From Streptomyces coffeae (lineage in GTDB: Bacteria > Actinomycetota > Actinomycetes > Streptomycetales > Streptomycetaceae), in NCBI RefSeq assembly GCF_016741875.1, contig NZ_JAERRF010000045.1, positions 1-47,593 on the forward strand: a DNA stretch of 47,593 nucleotides, in the 5' to 3' direction. Of the stretch, positions 39,899 through 47,505 are shown in pieces. The position numbers were made by a program, and so were the translations under genes. Position 1 is the first letter of the stretch, and every line of letters begins with the position of its first letter. The notes below the pieces were generated by a model. That model was not told the DNA's origin. It did no database searches and was given only the letters and a program-made list of their open reading frames with translations.

Positions 39899-41767
39899 AT
39901 GTCCACCACCGATACCGACACCGCGGCCGACAAGGCGGCCGGCGCCAGCGCGGAGGAGCGTGAACTCGGCGCGGCGGGCTCGCAGCTGTCCACGGCGCCG
40001 TCCGAGGAGATCAGCCTCCCCTCGCTGGGGGTGCTGGGCTGGGCCCGGTGGTTCTGGCGCCAGCTGACCTCGATGCGGGTCGCGCTGCTGCTGCTCTTCC
40101 TGCTGTCGCTCGGCGCGATCCCCGGTTCGCTGATCCCGCAGACCAGCATCGATGCGCTCAAGGTCCAGACCTTCAAGGACAAGCATCCGACGCTGACGCC
40201 GATCTACGAGAAGCTCCAGCTCTTCAACGTCTACAGCTCGGTGTGGTTCTCGGCGATCTACATCCTGCTGTTCATCTCGCTGATCGGCTGCATCGTGCCG
40301 CGCACCTGGCAGTTCATCGGCCAGCTGCGCGGCCGTCCGCCGGGCGCTCCGCGCCGTCTCACCCGGCTCCCGGCGTACACGACCTGGCGCACCGAGGCCG
40401 AGCCGGAGCAGGTGCTCCGGGCCGCGCAGCGGATCATGAAGGGGCGCCGCTTCCGCACCGAGAGCTCGGGTGACGCGGTCGCCGCCGAGAAGGGTTATCT
40501 GCGCGAGGTGGGCAACCTCCTCTTCCATGTCGCGCTGATCGTGCTGCTGGTGTCCTTCGCCGCGGGGCAGCTGTGGAAGTTCGAGGGCAGCAAGCTGGTC
40601 GTGGAGGGCGACGGCTTCAGCAACAGCCTGGTGCAGTACGACGACAGAAAGTCGGGCCAGCTGTTCAACAGCGATGATCTGGCCCCCTTCGGCTTCCAGC
40701 TGGACCGCTTCACCGCGACCTACGAGCGCAGCGGTCCGCAGATGCGCACCCCGCGCACCTTCAACGCCGATGTCACCTACTGGGACGGCGCGGACGGCGC
40801 CGAGCGCAAGACCCGGATCAAGGTCAATGAGCCGCTCGAGATCGCGGGTTACAAGGTCTATCTGCTGAACCACGGCTATGCGCCGGTGGTCACAGTCAGG
40901 GACGGCAAGGGCGAGATCGCCTACAAGGGTCCGGTGGCCGGTCTGCCGATCGACGGAGCCAATCTCACCGAGAGCATGGTGATCAAGGTCCCGGACTACC
41001 GCAACAAAGCGGGCAAAAAGGATCAAATCGCCTTCCAGGGTCAGTTCCTGCCCACCTGGGTGCGCAGCCAGGGGATGTTCTCCGTCTTCCCCGCGCTGGA
41101 CAACCCGACGCTGGTGCTGACCGCCTACCACGGCAGCCTCGGCATCGACGGCGGCACTCCGCAGAGCGTGTACCAGCTGGACAAGTCGCGGATGAAGCAG
41201 TTCATGGAGTCCGACGGCACGAGCAAGTACGCCCGGGCGCTCGCGGTCGGCGACACCATGAAGCTGCCGAACGGCGCGGGCTCGCTGAAGTTCGAGGGGG
41301 TCAAGGAGTGGGCCAGCTTCCAGATCTCCCACAAGCCCGGAACCGAGGGCGCCCTGATCGGCGCCGTCGCCGCCCTGGTGGGCCTGGCCGCGTCCCTGTT
41401 CATCCAGCGCCGCCGGGTCTGGGTGCGTGCGGTGACCGGCAAGGACGGCACCACCGTGGTCGAGATGGCCGGGCTCGGCCGCAGCGAGTCCGCCAAGCTG
41501 CCGGAGGAGCTCGCCGATCTGGCCGTCCGACTCCAGGCCGACGCGCCCCCCGCGACGGAACCGGAGCCGGAACGCCAACCGGAACCCGAACCGGAAGCAC
41601 AGTCGGCACCCGAGTCGGAAAACGAGTCGGAAAACGAGTCGGAAAAGGAGTCGGCACCCGAGTCGGAGAATGAGTCACCCGAGTCGGACGGTGAACCTGC
41701 ATCCGACTCAGGACCCGTGGCCGGCGGCACGGATCCCGCAGATCCATCCGAAGGAGCGCACGCGTGA
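39899..41767 (+). CDS. resB: cytochrome c biogenesis protein ResB
   Basis: A 622-residue membrane protein of the System II haem-transfer complex. Three helices lie near residues 60-80, 110-135 and 200-222, followed by a large outside domain and a fourth helix (LIGAVAALVGLAASLFIQRRR) near 485. The last 90 residues are an unusual Glu/Pro/Ser tail coded by 12-bp repeats, and are not expected for catalysis. ResB and CcsB together deliver and attach haem. ATG 39899 follows the ccdA stop by 3 bases. Its stop overlaps ccsB as GTGA. Confidence 0.92.
   Translation: MSTTDTDTAADKAAGASAEERELGAAGSQLSTAPSEEISLPSLGVLGWARWFWRQLTSMRVALLLLFLLSLGAIPGSLIPQTSIDALKVQTFKDKHPTLTPIYEKLQLFNVYSSVWFSAIYILLFISLIGCIVPRTWQFIGQLRGRPPGAPRRLTRLPAYTTWRTEAEPEQVLRAAQRIMKGRRFRTESSGDAVAAEKGYLREVGNLLFHVALIVLLVSFAAGQLWKFEGSKLVVEGDGFSNSLVQYDDRKSGQLFNSDDLAPFGFQLDRFTATYERSGPQMRTPRTFNADVTYWDGADGAERKTRIKVNEPLEIAGYKVYLLNHGYAPVVTVRDGKGEIAYKGPVAGLPIDGANLTESMVIKVPDYRNKAGKKDQIAFQGQFLPTWVRSQGMFSVFPALDNPTLVLTAYHGSLGIDGGTPQSVYQLDKSRMKQFMESDGTSKYARALAVGDTMKLPNGAGSLKFEGVKEWASFQISHKPGTEGALIGAVAALVGLAASLFIQRRRVWVRAVTGKDGTTVVEMAGLGRSESAKLPEELADLAVRLQADAPPATEPEPERQPEPEPEAQSAPESENESENESEKESAPESENESPESDGEPASDSGPVAGGTDPADPSEGAHA
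41612..41689 (+). repeat. 12-bp tandem repeats coding the ResB acidic tail
   Basis: Units of GAGTCGGAAAAC and variants repeat about six times in frame, coding ESEN/ESEK/ESAP. The array probably expands by slippage and should vary between strains. Confidence 0.7.
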
Positions 41768-42867
41768 ACCTCGCGGCCGAAGTCAACGAGACACTGGCGA
41801 ACTACAGCAATGTGCTGATCTATTCGGCGATGGCGGTCTACACCCTCGCCTTCCTCGCCCATATCGCCGAGTGGGTGTTCGGCAGCCGCAGCGCCGTCGG
41901 CCGCACCGCCGCCGCGATCACCGTCGAGGCGGCCGACCGTCCGCGCGCCCAGGTCACCGTCCAGACCGGCGGGAACACCGCCGAGAAGGGCGGCACCGCG
42001 GTACTGGAGCGGCCCAAGGTGGTCACCCGATCCGCCGCGGGCAGCCGTGATGTCCCGGACGGGCCGGGCGCCGCCGGAGGCAGCGAACAGGGCGATGTGT
42101 ACGGCCGGATCGCGGTGGGGCTGACCGTACTGGCCTTCCTCTTCCACGCCGCCGGTGTCCTCGCCCGCGCCCTCTCGGTGCAGCGCGCCCCCTGGGGCAA
42201 TATGTACGAGTTCTCCACGACCTTCGCCATGGTCGCGGTCGCCACGTACTTCACCCTGCTGGCGCTGAAGAAGAACGTGCGCTGGATCGGACTGCCTCTG
42301 GTCACCACGGTCCTCCTCGACCTCGGTCTGGCCGTCTCTGTTCTTTACACCGACAGCGACCAGTTGGTTCCCGCGCTGCACTCCTACTGGCTGTGGATCC
42401 ACGTCAGCTGCGCGATCATCTCCGGCGCCGCGCTCTACATCGGCGCCGTCTCCACGCTGCTCTACCTCTTCCGCGACCGGTACGAGGCGCAGCTGGAGGA
42501 CCCGGAGGGGAAGCAGCCCGGCCGGTTCGCCTCCTCCGTCCTGGAGCGGGTGCCCTCGGCGGCGTCCCTGGACAAGTTCGCGTACCGCATCAACGCCACG
42601 ATCTTCCCGCTGTGGACCTTCACGATCATCGCGGGCGCGATCTGGGCCGAGGCCGCCTGGGGCCGCTACTGGGGCTGGGACCCCAAGGAGGTCTGGACCT
42701 TCATCACCTGGGTCGCCTACGCCTGTTATCTGCACGCCCGGGCCACCGCGGGCTGGAAGGGCCGCAAGGCCGCGTACCTCGCGCTGATCGCCTTCGGCTG
42801 CTACCTGTTCAACTACTACGGCGTGAACATCTTCGTCACCGGCAAGCACTCCTACGCCGGAGTCTGA
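41764..42867 (+). CDS. ccsB: cytochrome c biogenesis protein CcsB (CcsA family)
   Basis: A 367-residue membrane protein with about eight helices. The tryptophan-rich haem-handling motif is WGRYWGWDPKEVW, and outside histidines that may ligate haem are in SYWLWIHV and the final GKHSYAG. A polar loop of about 65 residues separates the first and second helices, near residues 40-105. It works with ResB as the System II synthase. GTG 41764 overlaps the resB stop. It ends the operon, with a hairpin 15 bases beyond. Confidence 0.94.
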   Translation: MNLAAEVNETLANYSNVLIYSAMAVYTLAFLAHIAEWVFGSRSAVGRTAAAITVEAADRPRAQVTVQTGGNTAEKGGTAVLERPKVVTRSAAGSRDVPDGPGAAGGSEQGDVYGRIAVGLTVLAFLFHAAGVLARALSVQRAPWGNMYEFSTTFAMVAVATYFTLLALKKNVRWIGLPLVTTVLLDLGLAVSVLYTDSDQLVPALHSYWLWIHVSCAIISGAALYIGAVSTLLYLFRDRYEAQLEDPEGKQPGRFASSVLERVPSAASLDKFAYRINATIFPLWTFTIIAGAIWAEAAWGRYWGWDPKEVWTFITWVAYACYLHARATAGWKGRKAAYLALIAFGCYLFNYYGVNIFVTGKHSYAGV

Positions 42868-42882
42868 CCTTTCGGACCGAGT

Positions 42883-42913
42883 CCCCGGCCATGGCCACCG
42901 GCCGTGACCGGGG
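42883..42913 (+). terminator. terminator after ccsB
   Basis: Arms 42883-42894 and 42902-42913 pair over about 12 bp with one mismatch and one G-T pair, beginning 15 bases after the ccsB stop. No T-tract. Confidence 0.6.
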
Positions 42914-42946
42914 ATCTTCCGTATCCGGCGAGAAGCCCGCGCTCCG

Positions 42947-43420
42947 TCACGCCCCGGCGGCCGGCGGGGTGTCCTCGGGACCCTCGCCCTCGCGGCGGAG
43001 CTCCTCCTCGCGGCGGCGCAGATCCGCCTCCCAGCTCCGCAGCAGCTCCTCGTCCTTGGGCGCCTCGGCCGTGGAAGCGTCCTCGGCGTCCTCGGGGGTG
43101 TCACGGCCGTCCTGAGCGGGCTCCTCCGGCCCGTCCTGCCCCGTGTTCTTCCCCAGGGACTTGAGGAACTCGGGGTTGTCGTCCGGTGCGACCCAGCCAT
43201 CGCCCCCGCCGCGCACGCCGCCCCGGCTCCCGCCGTCCACCGCGCGCTTGCGGCCCACGATCTGCCAGGAGAGGGAACCGACGACCGGGAACAGCAGCAC
43301 CAGGATTGCCCAGATCGGCTTGGGGAGGTAGCGGACGTCCCGCTCGTCGGTGGTGATGCAGTCGATGAACGCATAGATGGTGAGCGCCAGCGGCACCAGG
43401 ATCATCAGCACCCGAGGCAT
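42947..43420 (-). CDS. PLD nuclease N-terminal domain (PLDc_N) membrane protein
   Basis: A 157-residue protein starts MPRVLMILVPLALTIYAFIDC and has two membrane helices with the PLDc_N signature PKPIWAILVLLFPVVGSLSWQIVGRKR. The remaining 100 residues are charged and partly coiled-coil (DLRRREEELRREGEG). Such proteins are common in Streptomyces; the domain is found at the N-terminus of cardiolipin synthases but has no catalytic HKD motif, so no enzyme activity is expected. ATG 43420 has AGGGG about 9 bases upstream. It is convergent with ccsB and divergent from mqnL. Confidence 0.8.
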   Translation of the reverse strand: MPRVLMILVPLALTIYAFIDCITTDERDVRYLPKPIWAILVLLFPVVGSLSWQIVGRKRAVDGGSRGGVRGGGDGWVAPDDNPEFLKSLGKNTGQDGPEEPAQDGRDTPEDAEDASTAEAPKDEELLRSWEADLRRREEELRREGEGPEDTPPAAGA

Positions 43421-43509
43421 GAGCCGATCCCCTTGCGTGTGGTGTTCGGAGCCGAAGCAACGGGCCCCAGTTACGGGACCAGGGTAGTGCGTACCGGATA
43501 CTGGGACGC

Positions 43510-44961
43510 ATGGCTTATGACGATCTTCGTTCCTTTCTGCGGGCACTTGACAGGGAAGGCGACCTCAAGCGGGTCAAGGCCGAAGTCGACCCGCACCTGG
43601 AGATCGGTGAGATCGTCGACAGGGTCAACAAGGCGGGCGGTCCCGCGCTGCTCTTCGAGAACGTCACGGGCTCGTCGATGCCGCTGGCGATGAACGTCTA
43701 CGGCACCGACCGCCGGTTGCTGAAGGCCCTCGGGCTGCGCTCCTACGACGAGATCAGCGAGAAGATCGGCGGGCTGGTCAAACCCGAGCTCCCGCACGGC
43801 TTCGGCGGCCTCCGCGACGCGTTCGGGAAGCTGGGCGCCATGGCGCACGTACCGCCGAAGAAGGTCAAGGACGCGCCCGTCCAGGAGGTCGTCCTCACCG
43901 GTGAGGACGTCGACCTGGAGGCGCTCCCGGCGCTGTTCACCTGGCCCGAGGACGGCGGCTCGTTCTTCAACCTGGGCCTGACGCACACCAAGCACCCGGA
44001 GACCGGGGTGCGCAACCTCGGCCTCTACCGCCTCCAGCGCCATGACCGCCGCACCATCGGGATGCACTGGCAGATCCACAAGGACAGCCGCAACCACTAC
44101 CAAGTCGCCGCCAGGCGCGGTGAGAAGCTGCCGGTGGCCATCGCCTTCGGCGCCCCGCCCGCGGTGACGTACGCCTCCACCGCCCCCCTGCCCGGCGACA
44201 TCGACGAGTACCTCTTCGCCGGGTTCCTCCAGGGCAGGCGGATCGAGATGGTCGACTGCAAGACGGTGCCGCTCCAGGTCCCGGCCAACGCCGAGGTGGT
44301 CATCGAAGGGTGGCTGGAGCCGGGGAAGATGCTGCCGGAGGGCCCGTTCGGCGATCACACCGGCTTCTACACCCCGCAGGAGCCCTTCCCGGCGCTGACC
44401 ATCGACTGTGTGACGATGCGCAAGCGGCCGCTGTTGCAGTCGATCGTCGTAGGGCGGCCGCCGACCGAGGACGGTCCGCTGGGCCGGGCCACCGAGCGGT
44501 TCTTCCTCCCGCTGCTCAAGATCGTCGTTCCGGACATCGTGGACTACCACCTCCCCGAGTCCGGTGGTTTCCACAACTGCGCGATCGTCTCGATCGACAA
44601 GAAGTACCCCAAGCACGCGCAGAAGGTGATGCACGCCATCTGGGGCGCCCACATGATGTCGCTCACCAAGCTGATCGTGGTGGTCGACGCCGACTGCGAT
44701 GTGCACAACCTCCACGAGGTGTCCTGGCGCGCGCTGGGGAACACGGACTACGCACGCGACCTCACCGTGGTCGAAGGCCCGGTCGACCATCTCGACCACT
44801 CCTCGTACCAGCAGTTCTGGGGCGGCAAGGCGGGCATCGACGCCACCGCGAAATGGCCCGAGGAGGGCTATACACGCGACGGCGGCTGGCCCCGGATGGT
44901 CGAGTCCGATCCCGCGACATCCGACCGGGTGACGCGCCGTTGGAAGGAGTACGGGCTGTGA
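43510..44961 (+). CDS. mqnL: UbiD-family decarboxylase MqnL (futalosine menaquinone pathway)
   Basis: A 483-residue UbiD-type enzyme using prenylated FMN. It opens MAYDDLRSFLRALDREGDLKRVKAEVDPHLEI, with the prFMN core blocks NLGLYRLQ, EVVIEGWLEPG, EGPFGDHTGFY (catalytic Glu region), and LPESGGFHNCAIVSIDK later. In the futalosine pathway the UbiD partner decarboxylates the prenylated 6-naphthoate intermediate. It matches S. coelicolor SCO4490 from memory. MqnP and MqnM follow. The stop codon lies in a GTGA overlap with a 28-codon ORF that leads to mqnP. Confidence 0.88.
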   Translation: MAYDDLRSFLRALDREGDLKRVKAEVDPHLEIGEIVDRVNKAGGPALLFENVTGSSMPLAMNVYGTDRRLLKALGLRSYDEISEKIGGLVKPELPHGFGGLRDAFGKLGAMAHVPPKKVKDAPVQEVVLTGEDVDLEALPALFTWPEDGGSFFNLGLTHTKHPETGVRNLGLYRLQRHDRRTIGMHWQIHKDSRNHYQVAARRGEKLPVAIAFGAPPAVTYASTAPLPGDIDEYLFAGFLQGRRIEMVDCKTVPLQVPANAEVVIEGWLEPGKMLPEGPFGDHTGFYTPQEPFPALTIDCVTMRKRPLLQSIVVGRPPTEDGPLGRATERFFLPLLKIVVPDIVDYHLPESGGFHNCAIVSIDKKYPKHAQKVMHAIWGAHMMSLTKLIVVVDADCDVHNLHEVSWRALGNTDYARDLTVVEGPVDHLDHSSYQQFWGGKAGIDATAKWPEEGYTRDGGWPRMVESDPATSDRVTRRWKEYGL

Positions 44962-45050
44962 AGTCCGAAGCGACACGGGGACGCGGCAGTGCGGAGGCGG
45001 GATTTCTCCGCCCCCGCGGAGGTGAACCGGAGTACGGGCTGTGACGTCCG
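44946..45050 (+). repeat. 22-bp direct duplication flanking an 83-bp insertion at the mqnL/mqnP junction
   Basis: GGAGTACGGGCTGTGA plus NGTCCG occurs at 44946-44967 and 45029-45050, 21 of 22 bases identical, offset by 83 bases. Both copies hold the GTGA stop-start overlap. It looks like a duplication that inserted new sequence while keeping coupling. Confidence 0.85.
44958..45044 (+). CDS. 28-codon relay ORF between mqnL and mqnP
   Basis: GTG 44958 overlaps the mqnL stop (GTGA), and the ORF MKSEATRGRGSAEAGFLRP then RGGEPEYGL ends at TGA 45042-45044. That stop overlaps the mqnP GTG 45041 in the same way. The last residues EYGL repeat the mqnL C-terminus. The peptide itself is probably not functional; passing ribosomes from mqnL to mqnP is the likely point. 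A short hairpin (GGAGGCGG with CCGCCCCC) lies inside. Confidence 0.5.
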   Translation: MKSEATRGRGSAEAGFLRPRGGEPEYGL

Positions 45051-45943
45051 CCGCCGCTGCCGCGCCGCGCCCCGGAGCCGTCAGGTCGTTCCTGCGGCTG
45101 GTGCTCATCGAGCACTCCGTCTTCGCGCTGCCCTTCGCCTACATCGCCGCGTTCACCGCGATGTTCCAGCGGAACGAGCGCATCCACTGGACCCAACTGC
45201 TGCTGATCACGGTGGCGATGGTGGGGCTGCGCACCTTCGCGATGGCGGCGAACCGGATCATCGACCGCGAGATCGACGCCCGCAATCCGCGTACCGCCGG
45301 CCGTGAGCTGGTCACCGGCGCCGTGGCCGTACGCACCGCGGTGACCGGGGCGTTCATCGCGCTCGCGGTCTTCCTGGGCGCCGCGGCGCTGCTGAACCCG
45401 CTGTGTCTGGCGCTGGCGCCGGTCGCCGTGGTGCCGATGGTGGTCTATCCGTACGGCAAGCGGTTCACCGACTATCCGCACGCGATCCTGGGCCTGGCCC
45501 AGGCGATGGGCCCGGTCGGCGCCTGGATCGGGGTCACCGGCGAGTGGTCCTGGGACGCGGTGATCCTGGGGCTCGCGGTCGGCATCTGGATCGGCGGCTT
45601 CGACCTGATCTTCGCCTGCCAGGACGTGGCCGCCGACCGGGCGCACGGGGTGCGGTCGGTCCCGGCCCGCTTCGGGATCGCCGGGGCGCTGTACGGGGCG
45701 CGGGTCTGCCATGTGCTCACCACGGCCCTGCTGGTCTGGTACGGGCTGGCCACGGACGCCGGAGCGTTCTTCTGGGCGGGGCTGGTGATCGTCGCGGCGG
45801 CCTTCGGGTACGAGCACACCATCGTGCGCCCGGGCGATCTGTCGCGGCTGAACCGCGCCTTCTTCACGGTCAACGGCTTCATCGGGATCGCGCTGTTCTG
45901 CTGTGCGCTGCTCGACCTGATGGTGCGGGGGCTGAGCCTGTGA
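45041..45943 (+). CDS. mqnP: UbiA-family prenyltransferase MqnP
   Basis: A 300-residue membrane prenyltransferase with about nine helices. The two aspartate motifs that bind Mg-diphosphate are NRIIDREID (Asn71, Asp75, Asp79) and DVAADRAHGVRS, with QDVAAD in FACQDVAAD. It attaches the polyprenyl chain to the 6-naphthoate intermediate of the futalosine route. S. coelicolor SCO4491 is the counterpart from memory. GTG 45041 depends on translational coupling with the relay ORF; no strong ribosome site is seen. UbiX-like mqnM follows after 34 bases. Confidence 0.9.
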   Translation: MTSAAAAAPRPGAVRSFLRLVLIEHSVFALPFAYIAAFTAMFQRNERIHWTQLLLITVAMVGLRTFAMAANRIIDREIDARNPRTAGRELVTGAVAVRTAVTGAFIALAVFLGAAALLNPLCLALAPVAVVPMVVYPYGKRFTDYPHAILGLAQAMGPVGAWIGVTGEWSWDAVILGLAVGIWIGGFDLIFACQDVAADRAHGVRSVPARFGIAGALYGARVCHVLTTALLVWYGLATDAGAFFWAGLVIVAAAFGYEHTIVRPGDLSRLNRAFFTVNGFIGIALFCCALLDLMVRGLSL

Positions 45944-45964
45944 GAGCGCCCCGACGGCGGCGGA

Positions 45965-45970
45965 TAGGCT
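45965..45970 (+). promoter_or_regulatory. -10-like box before mqnM
   Basis: TAGGCT ends 7 bases before GTG 45978, suiting a leaderless transcript of mqnM in addition to read-through from mqnP. The -35 region is weak (TGAGAG, 18 bases upstream). Confidence 0.3.
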
Positions 45971-45977
45971 CGGTCGT

Positions 45978-46682
45978 GTGGAGCCGCCGCAGGAGCCGTC
46001 CAGGACGTACGAACAGGTGAGCCGCCGCCCCTGGGTGGTCGGTGTGTCCGGCGCGTCCGGGACGCCGTTCGCCGCCTCCGTGCTGCGTGCGCTGCTGGCG
46101 GCGGGCGAGGCAGTCGATCTGGTGATCAGCCGGGCGGCTCGGCTGACGCTGCTGGACGAGACCGGGATCGCCTTTCGGGACGCGCACTGGCGCGACGATC
46201 TGCGCCGCTGGCTGGCGCGCGGGGCGGACGGCACCCCCGACGCCTTCGAGGTACCGGCCGCGGTGGCGGACGTACGCCACTGGGCGGCCGGGGACCTGGC
46301 CGCCGGGCCGTCCTCGGGTTCGTACGAGGTCAAGGGGATGCTGATCGTCCCGGCGAGCACGGCGTGTGTGGCCGGGGTGGCGCTGGGGCTGTCGAAGGAC
46401 CTGCTCCAGCGGGCCGCGAGCGTGACGCTCAAGGAGCGGCGCAGGCTCGTGGTCGCCGTGCGGGAGACCCCGCTGAACGGTCAGACGCTCCGGCACCTGG
46501 TGTCACTGGACGAGGCGGGCGCGGTGGTGCTGCCCGCCTCTCCGGCGTTCTACGCGGGGGCGACGCACATCCAGGACCTGGTGGACTTCGTCGCGGGGCG
46601 GGTGCTGGACGCAGCCGGGGTGCCGCACAAGCTGTACCGCCGGTGGGAGGGGGAACTCGGTGGGGACCGGGGGAGGGACTAG
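45978..46682 (+). CDS. mqnM: UbiX-type flavin prenyltransferase MqnM
   Basis: A 234-residue UbiX-like protein supplying prenylated FMN to the UbiD enzyme MqnL. The flavin-binding start VVGVSGASGTPFAASVLRALL and DLVISRAARLTL are clear, as are YEVKGMLIVPASTACVAGVALG, LKERRRLVVAVRETPLN and LPASPAFYAG. An internal insert of about 30 residues (near 75-105) is Asp/Ala-rich. GTG 45978 fits a leaderless start after TAGGCT; GTG 46017 would begin right before the conserved fold. Its stop TAG overlaps, as CTAG, the stop of the convergent small gene. Confidence 0.86.
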   Translation: MEPPQEPSRTYEQVSRRPWVVGVSGASGTPFAASVLRALLAAGEAVDLVISRAARLTLLDETGIAFRDAHWRDDLRRWLARGADGTPDAFEVPAAVADVRHWAAGDLAAGPSSGSYEVKGMLIVPASTACVAGVALGLSKDLLQRAASVTLKERRRLVVAVRETPLNGQTLRHLVSLDEAGAVVLPASPAFYAGATHIQDLVDFVAGRVLDAAGVPHKLYRRWEGELGGDRGRD

Positions 46683-46846
46683 CGGGTCCAGCGCTTACGG
46701 GCCAGCGCGGCGCGGGCCGCGACGACGACCGCGCGGCGCCCCGCGCGGGAGGTCGGCCGGTGGTTCGCACGCGAGCGGTTGGCCAGGGCCCGCAGCTCCT
46801 GCATGCGGGCTTCAAGACCCTCGATCGTGTACACGGTGAGTCTCAT
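46679..46846 (-). CDS. small basic protein of unknown function
   Basis: A 55-residue protein MRLTVYTIEGLEARMQELR with a helical start and a tail rich in Arg and Ala (RRAVVVAARAALARKRWTR). I recognise it only as a plausible conserved streptomycete small protein. Codon bias is strong. The AGGAG sequence abuts ATG 46846, so GTG 46834 (12 bases later) may be the true start. The stop TAG shares CTAG with mqnM. It is divergent from the Lrp/AsnC regulator. Confidence 0.6.
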   Translation of the reverse strand: MRLTVYTIEGLEARMQELRALANRSRANHRPTSRAGRRAVVVAARAALARKRWTR

Positions 46847-46883
46847 CTCCTGAGGTAAACAGGTCGATCGCCTAAAAGATTTA

Positions 46884-46900
46884 CAGGACTTGTGGTCCTG
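46884..46900. promoter_or_regulatory. CAGGAC-N5-GTCCTG palindrome in a divergent promoter
   Basis: A perfect 6-bp inverted repeat with a 5-base centre, 61 bases before the Lrp/AsnC start and 38 bases from the small gene's start. It lies in an A+T-rich stretch and is a good candidate autoregulatory site. Confidence 0.45.
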
Positions 46901-46960
46901 ATGCCTTAGATTCTACATGTAATGTCGCTCGAACTCTGAATAATGGAAGGCGTACGGCAT

Positions 46961-47422
46961 ATGGACGCGGTGGACAGGCAGCTCATCCAGGCGCTGCGGG
47001 AGAACGGCAGGGCCTCGTACGCGGAGCTGGGCAGGCTCGTCGGCCTGTCCGGGCCCAGCGTCACGGACCGGATCAACCGCCTGGAGGCGGCCGGGGTCAT
47101 CACCGGCTATCGCGCGACCGTCGACGCCGCGTCCCTCGGGCTCGGGGTCACCGCGCTGATCGGCATCCAGCTCTCCGACGCCACCGACCACGAGGACGTG
47201 GCGCAGCGGCTGCGCGATCTGGCCGAGATCGAGGACTGCTGGTTCATCGCGGGCGACGACTCCTACATGCTCAAGGTGCGCGCCTCGGACGTGGACGGTC
47301 TGGAGCGGACCATCCGTCGGCTGTCCGGCACCAAGGGCGTCTCCCGGACCCGCACCACGATCGTGCTGTCCACCAAGTGGGAGAACCGGGTCGGAGAACT
47401 TCCCGAGGACACCGAGGCGTAG
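46961..47422 (+). CDS. Lrp/AsnC family transcriptional regulator
   Basis: A 153-residue regulator. The N-terminal helix-turn-helix is LIQALRENGRASYAELGRLVGLSGPSVTDRINRLEAAGVI, and the C-terminal RAM domain (ALIGIQLSDATD, CWFIAGDDSYMLKVRASD, TTIVLSTKWENR) binds small effectors, usually amino acids, and drives oligomerisation. ATG 46961 has GAAGG 10 bases upstream; ATG 46943 is in frame. It sits inside the menaquinone gene group, divergent from the small basic protein. Control of mqn genes is possible but not shown. Confidence 0.85.
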   Translation: MDAVDRQLIQALRENGRASYAELGRLVGLSGPSVTDRINRLEAAGVITGYRATVDAASLGLGVTALIGIQLSDATDHEDVAQRLRDLAEIEDCWFIAGDDSYMLKVRASDVDGLERTIRRLSGTKGVSRTRTTIVLSTKWENRVGELPEDTEA

Positions 47423-47505
47423 TCTCGGCGAAGCCGACATCGGCAGAGGAAGGGCCGGAAGACAGACGGCCGGACGACGGGGGCGAACGCATGGGAGGCG
47501 ACCGC

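Noticed and set aside
38753..41578. 941-codon minus-strand ORF over the ccs operon
   Set aside because: It is antisense to tlpA, ccdA and resB, which have clear family motifs; such long shadows are common at this GC content.
41125..43374. 749-codon minus-strand ORF over resB, ccsB and the PLDc_N gene
   Set aside because: Composition is compositional noise and the plus-strand membrane proteins explain the region; the PLDc_N gene is in a different frame.
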